A stretch of 64,000 bases of DNA, from assembly GCF_022343555.1 (NCBI RefSeq), contig NZ_JAKQZH010000001.1, positions 2,028,108 to 2,092,107 of the forward strand, written 5' to 3'. The notes under the pieces were generated by a model. The model had not been told where the DNA came from. It did no database searches and saw only the letters and a program-made list of their open reading frames with translations. Below are positions 46,037 to 56,146 of the stretch, piece after piece; within the stretch, counting starts at the first letter, position 1; each line of letters begins with the position of its first letter. This stretch comes from Marinobacter sp. C7. GTDB lineage: Bacteria > Pseudomonadota > Gammaproteobacteria > Pseudomonadales > Oleiphilaceae. A program made the position numbers and the translations under genes.

Positions 46037-47566
46037 ATGCTGATGGAGATGCTGGACAACACCATGGCAACCATCCGGAGCGTGGCCCGGGACAGTCACT
46101 TCACCCTGCACAGCCAGGAGACCGGGACGGTCCTGCAGGTGGGTGGCGGCATAGCCCGGGTGCGTGGCCTGGCCAGTGTTACCTCGGAGGAGCTCGTGGC
46201 ATTCCCCGACGGCGTTCTGGGGGTGGCCATCAATCTGGAACCGGAAGAGGTCGGCATCATGCTCCTGGGCGACAGCGAGAAGCTCAGTGCCGGCATTCGG
46301 GTGACCGCAACCGGCCGGGAAACCGACACACCGGTGGGTGACGGACTGCTAGGGCGGGTAATTGACGCCACAGGCCGGGTGCTGGATGGGGGCAAACCGC
46401 TGAAATTCCACGAGCGCCGCCCCATCGAACGGCCGGCACCGGAAATCATCGAGCGAGCACCGGTGACCACACCCCTGGAGACCGGCATCAAATCCATCGA
46501 TGCCCTCATACCCATCGGGCGGGGACAGCGCGAATTGATTCTCGGCGACCGGCAGACGGGCAAAACCTCCATTGCCATCGACACCATCATCAATCAGCGT
46601 AACAAGAACGTGGTGTGCATCTACTGTGCGGTCGGCCAGCGTGCCACGTCGGTGGCCAAGGTGGTGGGAATCCTGCGTCAACACAACGCCATGGAACATA
46701 CGGTGGTTGTGGTCGCCTCGGACGACGATCCACCGGGCCTGCGCTTTATCACGCCCTACGCCGCCACCACCATGGCCGAATACTTCATGGAACAGGGCCG
46801 GGATGCGCTGATCGTCTACGATGACCTGACCCGTCACGCCCGGGCCTACCGGGAACTGTCCCTGTTGTTGCGTCGGCCACCAGGCAGGGAAGCCTACCCG
46901 GGCGATATTTTTTACATTCATTCCCGGCTGCTGGAGCGCAGTACTCACCTGCGCAGCGAGTTCGGCGGTGGTTCGCTGACCGCCCTGCCGGTGATAGAAA
47001 CCCAGGCCCAGGACATCTCCGCCTACATTCCCACCAACCTGATATCCATCACTGACGGCCAGATCTACCTGTCACCAGCGCTGTTCCAGAAAGGCCTCCT
47101 GCCGGCCATCCACGTAGGCAAATCAGTATCCAGGGTCGGCGGAAAAACCCAGCACCCTTCCCTGCGCAGCGTCGCCAGCGAATTGCGCCTCGACTATTCG
47201 CAGTTCGAGGAACTGGAGACCTTCGCCCGCTTTTCCACGCGCCTCGACGAAGAGACCCGCAGCACCATCGAGCGTGGCCGGCGGGTCCGGGAAGTACTGA
47301 AACAGCATGAACACCGCCCCCTAAGAGCCAGCGAGCAGACGGTCATTCTGTTTGCCGTAAACGCCGGCCTGTTGGATGGCCTGCCAGCGGAAGAGGTGGC
47401 GGAGGCCGAGCAGAAAATTCAGCACCACCTGCTGGCGACCCTTCCGGAAATCTGCGCCCAAATCGACGCGGGCAAAAAGCTCGATGATGAGCAGTGGCAG
47501 CGGACCACCGACGCCATCCTCGAGGCACTGGCTGAGTTCTCACCTTCACAAACGGACCGGACCTGA
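46037..47566 (+). CDS. atpA: N-type ATPase alpha subunit
   Basis: Alpha subunit of 509 residues, the regulatory nucleotide-binding partner of atpD. Its P-loop GDRQTGKT is at 170-177, and [20 protein letters not shown] (quoted in part as PGREAYPGD) is the conserved family segment. The ATG at 46,037 is used, which overlaps nothing; an earlier in-frame start lies within atpF. The gene is in its usual place between atpF and atpG. Confidence 0.93.
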   Translation: MLMEMLDNTMATIRSVARDSHFTLHSQETGTVLQVGGGIARVRGLASVTSEELVAFPDGVLGVAINLEPEEVGIMLLGDSEKLSAGIRVTATGRETDTPVGDGLLGRVIDATGRVLDGGKPLKFHERRPIERPAPEIIERAPVTTPLETGIKSIDALIPIGRGQRELILGDRQTGKTSIAIDTIINQRNKNVVCIYCAVGQRATSVAKVVGILRQHNAMEHTVVVVASDDDPPGLRFITPYAATTMAEYFMEQGRDALIVYDDLTRHARAYRELSLLLRRPPGREAYPGDIFYIHSRLLERSTHLRSEFGGGSLTALPVIETQAQDISAYIPTNLISITDGQIYLSPALFQKGLLPAIHVGKSVSRVGGKTQHPSLRSVASELRLDYSQFEELETFARFSTRLDEETRSTIERGRRVREVLKQHEHRPLRASEQTVILFAVNAGLLDGLPAEEVAEAEQKIQHHLLATLPEICAQIDAGKKLDDEQWQRTTDAILEALAEFSPSQTDRT

Positions 47567-47567
47567 C

Positions 47568-48470
47568 ATGGAATCACTGGAGAATCTGCAAAAACAGCTG
47601 GACAGCCTTGAGGACCTGCGTGGCATCGTGAAAACCATGAAAGCGCTTTCGGCCGCAAATATCCATCAGTACGAGCAAGCCGTCAGGGCGCTCTCGGGCT
47701 ATTACCGGACCGTTGAAATGGGGCTGCATGTGATCCTGAAGGACTTTGGTCGTTCAAGCTTCGAGGCGGCCTCAGCCTCTGAGGGGCACCGTCTGGGCGC
47801 TGTCGTTTTCGGCTCGGACCATGGGCTGTGCGGTCGTTTTAACGAAGAGATCGTTGAATTCGCGCTCGAACGCATGGAGGGCATTCCTGCGGAAAAGGAC
47901 AGCCGCAGAATCCTCGCCGTGGGCACCAGGGCAGCAGCCAGCCTCGAACATGCCGGGCAAGCTATCGAGGAGGTGTTTCCGGTACCGGGCTCGGCTAGCC
48001 AGATCACGAAAACGGTCGGTCAGATTCTCCTGAAGATTGATCAATGGCGTGAACAGGGCGGCGTGCATTATGTGTACCTGTTCTACAACCGCCACTCCAC
48101 AATGCAGGGCTACCACCCCACCGGCGTTGAGTTGCTACCGGTAAACCTGAGGCGTTTTCATCGCCTGGAAGAGGAGCCCTGGCCCTCCCGAAGCCTACCC
48201 ACCTACACCATGGAACGGGAAGCGCTGTTCCGGCGGCTGCTGGACCAGTACCTTTTTGTCCTCCTCTTTCGGGCCTGCGCGGAATCCCAGGCCAGTGAAC
48301 ACGGGGGACGTCTGGCCGCCATGCAGGCGGCCGAACGTAATCTCGGAGAAAGGCTCGATGATGTGACGAAGGACTACCGACGCGCCAGGCAAACGGTCAT
48401 CACGTCGGAACTCCTCGATCTTGTTTCGGGGTTCGAGGCCCTGGCGACCGATGCCGGGCGGTCACTCTGA
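47568..48470 (+). CDS. atpG: N-type ATPase gamma subunit
   Basis: Rotor-shaft subunit of 300 residues. Helices at both ends (LENLQKQLDSLEDLRGIVKT and RARQTVITSELLDLVSGFEAL, quoted in parts) form the coiled coil, and the middle is the Rossmann-like domain (GAVVFGSDHGLCGRFNEEI, typical of atpG). The ATG at 47,568 overlaps the atpA stop region. The gene closes the operon, and the next gene is convergent, with only three bases between stops. Confidence 0.9.
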   Translation: MESLENLQKQLDSLEDLRGIVKTMKALSAANIHQYEQAVRALSGYYRTVEMGLHVILKDFGRSSFEAASASEGHRLGAVVFGSDHGLCGRFNEEIVEFALERMEGIPAEKDSRRILAVGTRAAASLEHAGQAIEEVFPVPGSASQITKTVGQILLKIDQWREQGGVHYVYLFYNRHSTMQGYHPTGVELLPVNLRRFHRLEEEPWPSRSLPTYTMEREALFRRLLDQYLFVLLFRACAESQASEHGGRLAAMQAAERNLGERLDDVTKDYRRARQTVITSELLDLVSGFEALATDAGRSL

Positions 48471-48473
48471 CAA

Positions 48474-48983
48474 TTACTGGTCGCGCTTCCAGTAGACCCG
48501 GACGAGGTTCGACTCCTTGGTGTACTGAATGTCCAGATCACCGTCGTAGGCCCGCTCGATGGCTTCCCCGGTGCCCCGGGGCAGATGCAGGTCGGTAAAT
48601 TTCACCACCAGCTCGCCTTCCGGCCCGTCTTCAACTCCCATCAGGCGTTTCATCGGGTGCTGGGCCTTCTCTTCCTCGACCTTGTTCCGGATAAGCTTCA
48701 GTATTTCATCCCGGTGCTTACCGAGGAAAGCCCCGGAGAGTGTGAGAATGCCGCCGGGCATGTCGTCCCGGATCCGCTCACAGGCCGGGCACATCATCTC
48801 GTGGACATTCCCGCCCGGTTCAGCCGACCACTGCCAGCGCCCTTTCTGGAAAACGGCACTGCATTGAGGGCAAACCGTTGGCTCGGGAGGCTTGCTCCGG
48901 GCCATGTAAGGGTCGTGAATTTCCTCCTGGATAAGTCTGTCCCGGCGACCCCGTTCGGCTACATCACCATCTTTTCCGCTCAT
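48474..48983 (-). CDS. BCAM0308-like protein with zinc-ribbon-type cysteines
   Basis: Soluble protein of 169 residues. Two CxxC pairs (CPQC at about 39-42 and CPAC near 66-69) should form a zinc ribbon, and the remainder is a charged alpha/beta domain ending in ESNLVRVYWKRDQ. It resembles proteins named after Burkholderia BCAM0308, often found with stress or N-ATPase genes. The function is unknown. ATG at 48,983 is preferred over an earlier in-frame start at 49,013. It is convergent to atpG. Confidence 0.78.
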   Translation of the reverse strand: MSGKDGDVAERGRRDRLIQEEIHDPYMARSKPPEPTVCPQCSAVFQKGRWQWSAEPGGNVHEMMCPACERIRDDMPGGILTLSGAFLGKHRDEILKLIRNKVEEEKAQHPMKRLMGVEDGPEGELVVKFTDLHLPRGTGEAIERAYDGDLDIQYTKESNLVRVYWKRDQ

Positions 48984-49022
48984 ACACTTGCTCCTTTCCC
49001 TGTTGGTCCGCAATGCCCGCGG

Positions 49023-49214
49023 TCAGTGCAGCCGGTGCCTCTCGAAGATCTCGCGGACCTCTCGTTCGGTTTCCGACGGCACAATCACCTTGACCTGTTT
49101 TGCATCTTCGTCGATGTAGATATTGTCCCTGGGAATACCGGTTGCAATCAGATCATCCCAGGTATTCTTGGCCTGGTCGTGATCATCGTAGGAGCCGTTT
49201 ATGGTTTTATTCAT
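49023..49214 (-). CDS. Small acidic protein of unknown function
   Basis: Protein of 63 residues, acidic and alpha/beta in pattern (NTWDDLIATGIPRDNIYIDED, then KVIVPSETEREVREIFERH). It resembles the small ferredoxin-like-fold domains of general stress protein 17M. It lies 39 bases upstream of the BCAM0308-like gene on the same strand, with GGAGG before the ATG, so the two are likely one operon with a stress role. This is inference. Confidence 0.72.
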   Translation of the reverse strand: MNKTINGSYDDHDQAKNTWDDLIATGIPRDNIYIDEDAKQVKVIVPSETEREVREIFERHRLH

Positions 49215-49343
49215 GGTTGGACCTCCTTGCCAAATGATTTACTTCCATTCTGAAGCATAGGCGGGAGGGTCAGAATTGTACAAATAGTGTTCAATCAGAA
49301 ATTGACTGAGGGCAAAACAGAGGTGCGTGGTCAGAAAATAAAA

Positions 49344-49364
49344 AACCCCGCACTCGGCGGGGTT
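49344..49364 (-). terminator. Distal terminator of the tRNA transcript
   Basis: AACCCCGC and GCGGGGTT pair around five bases. On the minus strand a T-rich run (TTTTATTTTC-like) follows. It is the second terminator after the tRNA-Arg genes. Confidence 0.8.
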
Positions 49365-49375
49365 CTTTATTTGAT

Positions 49376-49508
49376 ATGGCGCGGCTGGGAGGATTAGGCG
49401 GGCCTTCGGCCCTTCCCCCTTCGGGGCCGCCGTCGCGCTGCTCCGGCGTTCCTCAACCCACTGCGTGGGTTTCGGTCGAACCTCTTATCGGTTCAAATTC
49501 TCCCAGCT
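49376..49508 (-). repeat. tRNA-Arg 3'-end-flanked GC-rich structured element
   Basis: Bases 49,376-49,394 repeat the last 19 bases (with CCA) of the tRNA-Arg genes. The opposite end, near 49,491-49,508, has a T-arm-like copy (GGTTCAAATTCTCCCAGC) in inverted orientation. Between them are tight hairpins: GGGCC-TTC-GGCCC, CCCC-TTC-GGGG and AACCCAC-TGC-GTGGGTT. It lies between two terminators downstream of the tRNA genes and encodes no credible protein. Confidence 0.75.
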
Positions 49509-49518
49509 ATACAAAGCA

Positions 49519-49557
49519 AAACGCCTCAATCTGTGGGGCACACAAACTGAGGCGTTT
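49519..49557 (-). terminator. Proximal terminator of the tRNA transcript
   Basis: AAACGCCTCA and TGAGGCGTTT form a 10-base stem 11 bases past the second tRNA-Arg. The minus strand continues with TTTTGCTTTG. Confidence 0.8.
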
Positions 49558-49568
49558 CGATCTTAATA

Positions 49569-49645
49569 TGGCGCGGCTGGGAGGATTCGAACCTCCGACC
49601 GCCTGGTTCGTAGCCAGGTACTCTATCCAGCTGAGCTACAGCCGC
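49569..49645 (-). tRNA. tRNA-Arg (anticodon ACG), second copy
   Basis: 77 bases with CCA encoded. The cloverleaf reads acceptor GCGGCTG/CAGCCGC, anticodon arm CCTGG-CTACGAA-CCAGG and T arm with GGTTCGAATCC. The anticodon ACG reads CGN arginine codons after A-to-I editing. Identical to the copy at 49,664-49,740. Confidence 0.97.
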
Positions 49646-49663
49646 TTGAAACTTGGGGGAAAG

Positions 49664-49740
49664 TGGCGCGGCTGGGAGGATTCGAACCTCCGACCGCCTG
49701 GTTCGTAGCCAGGTACTCTATCCAGCTGAGCTACAGCCGC
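49664..49740 (-). tRNA. tRNA-Arg (anticodon ACG), first copy
   Basis: 77 bases including encoded CCA. Same sequence as the copy downstream, with an 18-base spacer between them. It forms one transcript with tRNA-Ser, as in E. coli serV-argVYZQ. Confidence 0.97.
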
Positions 49741-49797
49741 GCATTCGTCTTTCCTGTCGAGTGCTACCTCGACGGTTCTCTGCCTTCCGGAAAAGGA

Positions 49798-49889
<92 letters not shown>

Positions 49890-49980
49890 TTGAGAACGGG
49901 GCGTATACTACCATAATTTTTCTGTTTTCATAGGGTTGACACGAGATTTTTCAGTCTCGATTTGCCCGGATATAAAAAAA

Positions 49981-50005
49981 GCCGTTCGGGTGATTCCTGA
50001 ACGGC
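49981..50005 (-). terminator. Terminator of csrA
   Basis: GCCGTTC and GAACGGC form a stem. The minus strand then runs into seven T residues. It lies 11 bases from the csrA stop and separates it from the tRNA genes. Confidence 0.85.
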
Positions 50006-50015
50006 TTTTTACTGA

Positions 50016-50213
50016 TCAACGATTGCCCGGTTCCGGCTCCTCGGAGCCTTTTTCGGACTGAATCCGCTGATAAATCTCTTCGCGGTGTACCGCAACATCC
50101 TTAGGGGCGTTTACACCAATACGAACCTGGTTCCCCTTGACTCCCAGAACGGTGACAGTGATTTCATCACCGATCATCAGAGTTTCGCCAACGCGGCGAG
50201 TCAAAATCAACAT
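50016..50213 (-). CDS. csrA: Carbon storage regulator CsrA
   Basis: RNA-binding regulator of 65 residues, a dimer that binds GGA sites in mRNA leaders and controls translation and stability. The complete domain is visible: [31 protein letters not shown] and [13 protein letters not shown], with Arg44-equivalent in AVHREE. The charged C-terminal tail is variable in the family. Gene order alaS-lysC-csrA-tRNA is conserved in many gammaproteobacteria. The 195 bases between it and lysC presumably hold its promoter. Confidence 0.97.
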   Translation of the reverse strand: MLILTRRVGETLMIGDEITVTVLGVKGNQVRIGVNAPKDVAVHREEIYQRIQSEKGSEEPEPGNR

Positions 50214-50408
50214 ATCCCTTACTCCCTATCCAGAGCTTCTACCTGTTCCGAAAAATGGTTTAGCGTACTTTTTGTACTTCTTACTTTTATAATGGGATCA
50301 CTGATCGATCAACAGACGCACATTCCCTTATGCGAACACGCAATCTGATAGACTCAATTAATGATTCCCTTGTTGTGAGACCCTCGGATAAGCCTGGCAT
50401 CCGCTAAT

Positions 50409-51647
50409 TCAGGTCTCTTCCTGCACCCCGCTCTTGTCCAGCTCGAAAGCACTGTGCAGTGCACGAACGGCAAGCTCGAGATATTTCTCATCGATCACCA
50501 CGGAGATCTTGATTTCCGATGTGGAGATCATCTGAATGTTGATACCTTCATTCGACAGCGCTTCAAACATCCGGGAGGCAACACCCGCGTGGGAGCGCAT
50601 TCCCACACCCACGATGCTGACCTTGGCGATCTTGCTGTCGCCAACCACCTGGCCGGCGGTCAGTTCGTCGGCAACACCTTGCAGTACTTCCCTGGCCCGC
50701 TTGAAGTCGTTCCGGTGAACGGTAAAGGTGAAAGCGGTCTTGTTATCCTCACCCACGTTCTGGACGATCATGTCCACTTCAATATTGGCGTCGCTGACCG
50801 GCTTCAGGATACGCGACGCGCTGCCCGGGGTATCGGGAACACCGGAAATGGTCAGTTTGGCTTCATCACGGTTAAAAGCAATGCCGGAAACAACCGGTTG
50901 TTCCATGGCGTTTTCATCCTCAAAAGTAATCAGGGTGCCCTCGCCTTCCTGGAAGCTGGACAGCACCCGTAATGGAACGTTGTATTTACCTGCAAACTCG
51001 ACCGACCGAATCTGGAGTACCTTGGACCCCAGGCTCGCCATCTCGAGCATTTCCTCGAACGTGATCCGCTCCAGGCGGCGTGCACTGTCAACAACCCGCG
51101 GATCAGTGGTGTAAACGCCATCCACATCAGTGTAGATCTGACACTCATCCGCCTTCAATGCGGCCGCCAATGCCACTGCCGTCGTATCAGAACCGCCACG
51201 ACCGAGGGTGGTGATGTTGCCGTTCTCGTCGGTACCCTGGAACCCGGCAACCACCACCACGCGACCCGCTTCGAGATCAGAGCGCATGTTGTGTTCATCG
51301 ATGCGCTGGATGCGAGCCTTGGTGTGACTGCTGTCGGTGAGTATCCGCACCTGGGAACCCGTGTAGGAACGGGCATCACACCCCCGTTTCTGCAAGGCCA
51401 TGGACAGCAGGGCAATGGTGACCTGCTCACCGGTGGATACCAGTACATCCATCTCCCTCGGCGTGGGCTCTTCCATGATGTCACTGGCAAGAGCGATCAG
51501 ACGGTTGGTCTCGCCACTCATGGCGGAAACCACGACCACCACATCGTGACCTTCCTTGCGGAACCGGCATACCTTTTCGGCAACCGCTTCTATGCGCTCG
51601 GTGGTTCCCACCGAGGTACCACCAAATTTCTGAACCAACAGGGCCAT
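50409..51647 (-). CDS. lysC: Aspartate kinase
   Basis: Aspartate kinase of 412 residues, which makes aspartyl phosphate for lysine, threonine and methionine synthesis. The kinase domain starts with [10 protein letters not shown] and has [27 protein letters not shown] (quoted in part: GRGGSDTTA). Two ACT domains at about 265-405 should bind lysine or threonine as feedback inhibitors. The monofunctional length matches Pseudomonas LysC. It follows alaS by 106 bases on the same strand. Confidence 0.96.
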   Translation of the reverse strand: MALLVQKFGGTSVGTTERIEAVAEKVCRFRKEGHDVVVVVSAMSGETNRLIALASDIMEEPTPREMDVLVSTGEQVTIALLSMALQKRGCDARSYTGSQVRILTDSSHTKARIQRIDEHNMRSDLEAGRVVVVAGFQGTDENGNITTLGRGGSDTTAVALAAALKADECQIYTDVDGVYTTDPRVVDSARRLERITFEEMLEMASLGSKVLQIRSVEFAGKYNVPLRVLSSFQEGEGTLITFEDENAMEQPVVSGIAFNRDEAKLTISGVPDTPGSASRILKPVSDANIEVDMIVQNVGEDNKTAFTFTVHRNDFKRAREVLQGVADELTAGQVVGDSKIAKVSIVGVGMRSHAGVASRMFEALSNEGINIQMISTSEIKISVVIDEKYLELAVRALHSAFELDKSGVQEET

Positions 51648-51753
51648 GTCTTTCCCAAACTCCGATACAGGGAATCTCAGCGGGGCCGTACCCCACCAAT
51701 CAAAAGAAAACGGGCGGGATTATAAACCCCAGCCCGCTTCGGAAAACAGTTGC

Positions 51754-54384
51754 TTAAGCGATATTTTTTTCCACCCAGGCCGGCACACCTTCCAGGGCTC
51801 CCGCCAGCTTCGACGGATTGTTACCTCCGCCCTGCGCCATGTCGGGCCGGCCACCGCCTTTGCCATCCACTTCGGCGGCCAGGTGCTTCATCAGGTCACC
51901 GGCCTTGATGCGATTGGTCGCGGACTTGGTCACGCCGGCCACCAGGATGACCTTGCCATCCTCGACCGTCGCCAGCACCACAACGCCCTCACCCAGCTTG
52001 TTCTTCAGCTGGTCGGCGGTTTCCATCAGCGCCTTACGGTCCGCACCTTCCAGTTCGGCGGCGACGACCTTGAGGCCGGCGACTTCCACCGCTGAACCGG
52101 CCAGGTCACTGCCGGCGGAGCTGGCCAGTTTGGCCTTGAGTGCATCCACTTCCTTCTCGAGCTGACGATTGCGATCCAGGGTCTGCTGGACTTTCTCGAC
52201 CACGGTTTCCCGGGTTGCCCGTACCAGCTTCGCGGTGTTACGCAGGGTACGCTCGGTTTCCTCCACCCACTCCAGGGCACCGAAACCGGTCACCGCCTCG
52301 ATACGGCGAACGCCGGAGGAAATGCCGCTTTCCGACGTGATACGGAACAACCCGATATCACCGGTACGAGCCACATGGGTACCACCGCACAGCTCGACAG
52401 AATAGTTGTCGGTGCCCATGCTCAGAACCCGCACGGTATCGCCGTACTTCTCACCGAACAGCGCCACCGCCCCTTTCTCTTTGGCGTTTTCCATGTCAGT
52501 GATCTCGGTCTGAACCGGGGTATTTTCCAGTACCTGCTCGTTCACCTGGCGCTCGATTTCTTTCAGCTGCTCCGGCGTCACCGCCTCGAAGTGGGAGAAG
52601 TCGAAACGCAGCTTGTCCGGGTCCACCAGGGAACCCTTCTGGCTGACGTGCTCACCCAGTACCTTTCGCAGGGCGGCATGCAGCAGGTGGGTGGCCGAAT
52701 GGTTGCGCTTGGTGCGCTCGCGGCGGGCGTGGTCGATGCGGGCATCCACCTCCAGGCCCGGGAACAGCTCACCCTCGATCACGGTACCGATATGCAGGTG
52801 GTTGTCACCTTCCTTACGGGTATCGGTCACCTTGAACCGGCCACCACTCCAGGTCAGCAGACCGGTGTCGCCTACCTGGCCACCGGATTCGGCATAGAAC
52901 GGCGTACGCTCAAGCACCACCACCGCTTCATCGCCGGCCTCGGCGTTTTTCTCATCGCTGCCGACCAGAACGGTACGAATGCGTTCATGGCCGTCAATAT
53001 GGTCATAACCGGTGAACTCGGTCTGGCCTTCGAGCTTCAGCCCGGTGGCGTTATAGTCGATGCCGAACTTGCTGGCCGCACGGGCGCGGTCCCGCTGGGC
53101 TTCCATCGCCTTTTCATAGCCTTCGTAATCCAGGGTCAGACCACGCTCACGGGCGATGTCATTGGTCAGATCCACCGGGAATCCGTAGGTGTCATACAGG
53201 GTAAAAATGGTCTCGCCCGGAATCACGGACCCTTTCAGCTCGGCAATGTCCTGCTCCAGCAGGCGCAGGCCCTTGTCCAGGGTCTTGGCGAACTGCTCTT
53301 CTTCCTGCAGCAGCACCTTTTCGATCTGCTTCTGGCTGCTGACCAGCTGCGGGTAAGCCTCGCCCATCAGCTTCACCAGCGCATCGGTGAGCTTATGGAA
53401 GAACGGCTCGGTCGCGCCCAGCTTGTTGCCATGGCGTGCGGCCCGCCGAATGATCCGGCGCAGCACGAAACCACGGCCTTCATTCGAGGGCATGACGCCG
53501 TCGGCGATCAGGAAGGCACAGGAACGGATGTGGTCCGCAACAACGCGCAGCGACGCTTCGGTAGTACCCACGCCACCCAGGATTTCGGAAGCCGCCTTGA
53601 GCAGATCCTGGAACAGGTCGATTTCATAGTTGCTGTGGACGCCCTGAAGCACTGCGGTAATGCGCTCAAGGCCCATGCCGGTGTCCACGGAAGGCTTCGG
53701 CAGCTTCAGCATTTCGCCATCGGCAGTACGGTTGTACTGCATGAAAACCACGTTCCAGATCTCGATGTATCGGTCGCCGTCCTCTTCCGGACTGCCGGGA
53801 GGTCCACCGGCAACTTCCGGACCGTGATCGTAGAAAATCTCGGTGCAGGGGCCACAGGGGCCGGTGTCGCCCATCTGCCAGAAGTTGTCGGAGGCGTAAC
53901 GGGCTCCCTTGTTGTCACCGATACGGACAATGCGGTCTTCTGGAACACCGATTTCCTTGTTCCAGATATCGAAGGCCTCGTCATCCTCGGCGTACACGGT
54001 CACCCAGAGCTTCTCCTTGGGCAGGTTCAGCCATTCCTCGCCGGTCAGGAAGGTCCAGGCGTAGTTGATGGCCTCGCGCTTGAAATAATCACCGAAGCTG
54101 AAGTTACCCAGCATTTCAAAGAAAGTGTGGTGGCGCGCAGTGTAGCCAACGTTCTCGAGGTCATTGTGCTTGCCACCGGCACGCACGCATTTCTGGGAGG
54201 TGGTGGCTCGTGTATAGTCGCGCTCTTCGCGGCCAAGGAAGACATCCTTGAACTGGTTCATACCCGCGTTCGTAAACAGCAATGTCGGGTCGTCGTGGGG
54301 CACAAGAGAACTGCTCTCGACAATGGTGTGCCCCTGCTGTTTGAAATACTCGAGAAACGCCTGTCGCAACTCTGCGGTTTTCAT
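51754..54384 (-). CDS. alaS: Alanine-tRNA ligase
   Basis: Class II synthetase of 876 residues. The catalytic core has [15 protein letters not shown] and motif 2/3 regions. The editing domain has [12 protein letters not shown] and [13 protein letters not shown], with zinc-binding His/Cys residues. The C-terminal C-Ala domain is complete. Its length is typical. It is divergent from the RDD gene, 141 bases away. Confidence 0.97.
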   Translation of the reverse strand: MKTAELRQAFLEYFKQQGHTIVESSSLVPHDDPTLLFTNAGMNQFKDVFLGREERDYTRATTSQKCVRAGGKHNDLENVGYTARHHTFFEMLGNFSFGDYFKREAINYAWTFLTGEEWLNLPKEKLWVTVYAEDDEAFDIWNKEIGVPEDRIVRIGDNKGARYASDNFWQMGDTGPCGPCTEIFYDHGPEVAGGPPGSPEEDGDRYIEIWNVVFMQYNRTADGEMLKLPKPSVDTGMGLERITAVLQGVHSNYEIDLFQDLLKAASEILGGVGTTEASLRVVADHIRSCAFLIADGVMPSNEGRGFVLRRIIRRAARHGNKLGATEPFFHKLTDALVKLMGEAYPQLVSSQKQIEKVLLQEEEQFAKTLDKGLRLLEQDIAELKGSVIPGETIFTLYDTYGFPVDLTNDIARERGLTLDYEGYEKAMEAQRDRARAASKFGIDYNATGLKLEGQTEFTGYDHIDGHERIRTVLVGSDEKNAEAGDEAVVVLERTPFYAESGGQVGDTGLLTWSGGRFKVTDTRKEGDNHLHIGTVIEGELFPGLEVDARIDHARRERTKRNHSATHLLHAALRKVLGEHVSQKGSLVDPDKLRFDFSHFEAVTPEQLKEIERQVNEQVLENTPVQTEITDMENAKEKGAVALFGEKYGDTVRVLSMGTDNYSVELCGGTHVARTGDIGLFRITSESGISSGVRRIEAVTGFGALEWVEETERTLRNTAKLVRATRETVVEKVQQTLDRNRQLEKEVDALKAKLASSAGSDLAGSAVEVAGLKVVAAELEGADRKALMETADQLKNKLGEGVVVLATVEDGKVILVAGVTKSATNRIKAGDLMKHLAAEVDGKGGGRPDMAQGGGNNPSKLAGALEGVPAWVEKNIA

Positions 54385-54525
54385 AGACCTTTGATACCTT
54401 TCCAGAAACCCGGCGGGGAACCCCTCGGGTCCGCGATTGAATACGAATACTTACATGCGTGTGCAAATCCGCTACTCTAGCACACGCCGAGAACATGAAA
54501 AACGTGAAACCTCACAGGAGACCCC

Positions 54526-55071
54526 ATGCCCCGACGCTTTCATGACGCCGAGGAACTGTTCCCGCCAGCGACGTTTACCAAGCGCGCCCTCGCCATTATC
54601 TACGATGGCCTGATCAGCATTGCCGTACTGCTGGTGGCGACCTGGGTGTACACCATGATTGCCGGCTGGATCACAGGCTGGGAGCAGTACGAGCAGATGG
54701 CCGAAGCCGGCCAGCTGTCCGGCGACCCCGGCCTCACCTTCGTGCTTTTCCTGGTGCTTTATCTGTTCTTCGCCTACTTCTGGACCCGGATCGGCCAGAC
54801 CCTGGGCATGCAGGTCTGGCGGGTCCGTATCGAGAACCTGGACGGCACGTCCGTGAGCTGGACCCAGGCGCTGCTGCGCTACGGCACTGCCGCGGCGGTC
54901 ATCTTCATTACCATGCTTGCGGGCTATTACGTGGGCCCCGTCACCCTGTTCGTGACCATTCCGGCCATTATCGCGCTGTTCCTGCCGATCAACGGGCTGT
55001 CCGTTACCGATCGGGTATCGGACAGCGTCGTTGTTCAGGTACCGAAAGAAACGAAGAAAAAAGCACTCTGA
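54526..55071 (+). CDS. RDD family membrane protein
   Basis: Membrane protein of 181 residues. The three-helix RDD pattern is clear: RALAIIYDGLISIAVLLVAT with the first conserved Arg and Asp, a second helix at about 70-90, then GQTLGMQVWRVRIENLDG as the conserved loop and a third helix. RDD proteins are suggested to act as Na+(Li+)/H+ antiporters in some bacteria. The role here is unknown. The ATG follows AGGAG. It is convergent with lptG. Confidence 0.9.
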   Translation: MPRRFHDAEELFPPATFTKRALAIIYDGLISIAVLLVATWVYTMIAGWITGWEQYEQMAEAGQLSGDPGLTFVLFLVLYLFFAYFWTRIGQTLGMQVWRVRIENLDGTSVSWTQALLRYGTAAAVIFITMLAGYYVGPVTLFVTIPAIIALFLPINGLSVTDRVSDSVVVQVPKETKKKAL

Positions 55072-55084
55072 CCGGGGCCGGGGA

Positions 55085-56146
55085 TCACCCGGCCCGCCGC
55101 ATGAGCACGGCGCCCACTGCCGCATTGACGGCGATCGGAATCAGCACCGCAAGCATCGGGTTGAAACCGTAAACCACGCTCATGGGCCCGAGCAGGTCCT
55201 GCATGTATTTGAACAGCAACCCGACCAGCAGCCCGGTGAATACCCGGAACCCCATGGTGACGGACCGGAGCGGCCCGAAGATGAACGAGATGGCAACCAG
55301 GACCATCACCGCCGTCCCCAGCGGCATCAGGGTCTTTTTCCAGAACGCCAACCAGTAGTTGGCCGCATTCAGATCCTGCTCGCCCAGATAGGTTGCGTAG
55401 GTGTAGAGGCCGCTCATCGACAGATTCTCGGGCTTTACGATGAGCACGCTCAGCACCTGCGGAGACAGCCCGGTCTCCCACCGAAGGACCTGCCTCTTTT
55501 CCAGGCGGGTGCCATCCTCCTCGATATGGGTTGTCCTGACCTTTTCCAGTGACCAGTGATCGCCCTGGTAGATCCCGCGCTCGGCAAAACTGGAGGACTC
55601 CAGTTGCATGTCGTCATTGAAACGGAACAGGGACACACCGTACAACACACCGTTGGGCTGCACTGCGTTCAGGTGCATGAAGACGTTGCCTTCCCGGTGC
55701 CAGACGCCCTGGGCGGACGCCACGTTCTTCCCTGCCCCAAGGGCGACGGCCTTCTGGCTCTGGGCGTAACGCTCGGCCGGCGGCGCCACGTATTCCCCGA
55801 TCAGCACTCCCAGCAGCACCACCACCAGAGCCGGCTTCATGGCCGACCACACAATCCGCTTCAGGGAGACACCGGCAGCCCGGATAACCGTAAGCTCCGA
55901 GGAACTGGCCATGGAACCGAGGCCAATCAGACAGCCCATGAACGCCCCCAGCGGAAGGTAGTCATAAATCCGCCGCGGCAGCGTGAGCATCACGTACCAA
56001 AGTGCCTGCAGCGTGTCGTAATCGTTGCGGGTATCCTCGAGCTCACCAATGAAGGCAAAGATCAGGTCCAGCGACAGCACCACCACCATGACCAGGAACA
56101 TAGCCCCGCCCACGGTGCGCATGGTGTAACCGTCAATCTTACGCAT
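55085..56146 (-). CDS. lptG: LPS export permease LptG
   Basis: Inner-membrane permease of 353 residues with three helices before and three after a large periplasmic beta-jellyroll. With LptF and the ATPase LptB it extracts LPS from the inner membrane. IDGYTMRTVGGAMFLVMVVV starts the first helix. The ATG overlaps the lptF stop by eight bases. Residues such as RAAGVSLKRIVWS fit the family coupling helix. Confidence 0.95.
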   Translation of the reverse strand: MRKIDGYTMRTVGGAMFLVMVVVLSLDLIFAFIGELEDTRNDYDTLQALWYVMLTLPRRIYDYLPLGAFMGCLIGLGSMASSSELTVIRAAGVSLKRIVWSAMKPALVVVLLGVLIGEYVAPPAERYAQSQKAVALGAGKNVASAQGVWHREGNVFMHLNAVQPNGVLYGVSLFRFNDDMQLESSSFAERGIYQGDHWSLEKVRTTHIEEDGTRLEKRQVLRWETGLSPQVLSVLIVKPENLSMSGLYTYATYLGEQDLNAANYWLAFWKKTLMPLGTAVMVLVAISFIFGPLRSVTMGFRVFTGLLVGLLFKYMQDLLGPMSVVYGFNPMLAVLIPIAVNAAVGAVLMRRAG

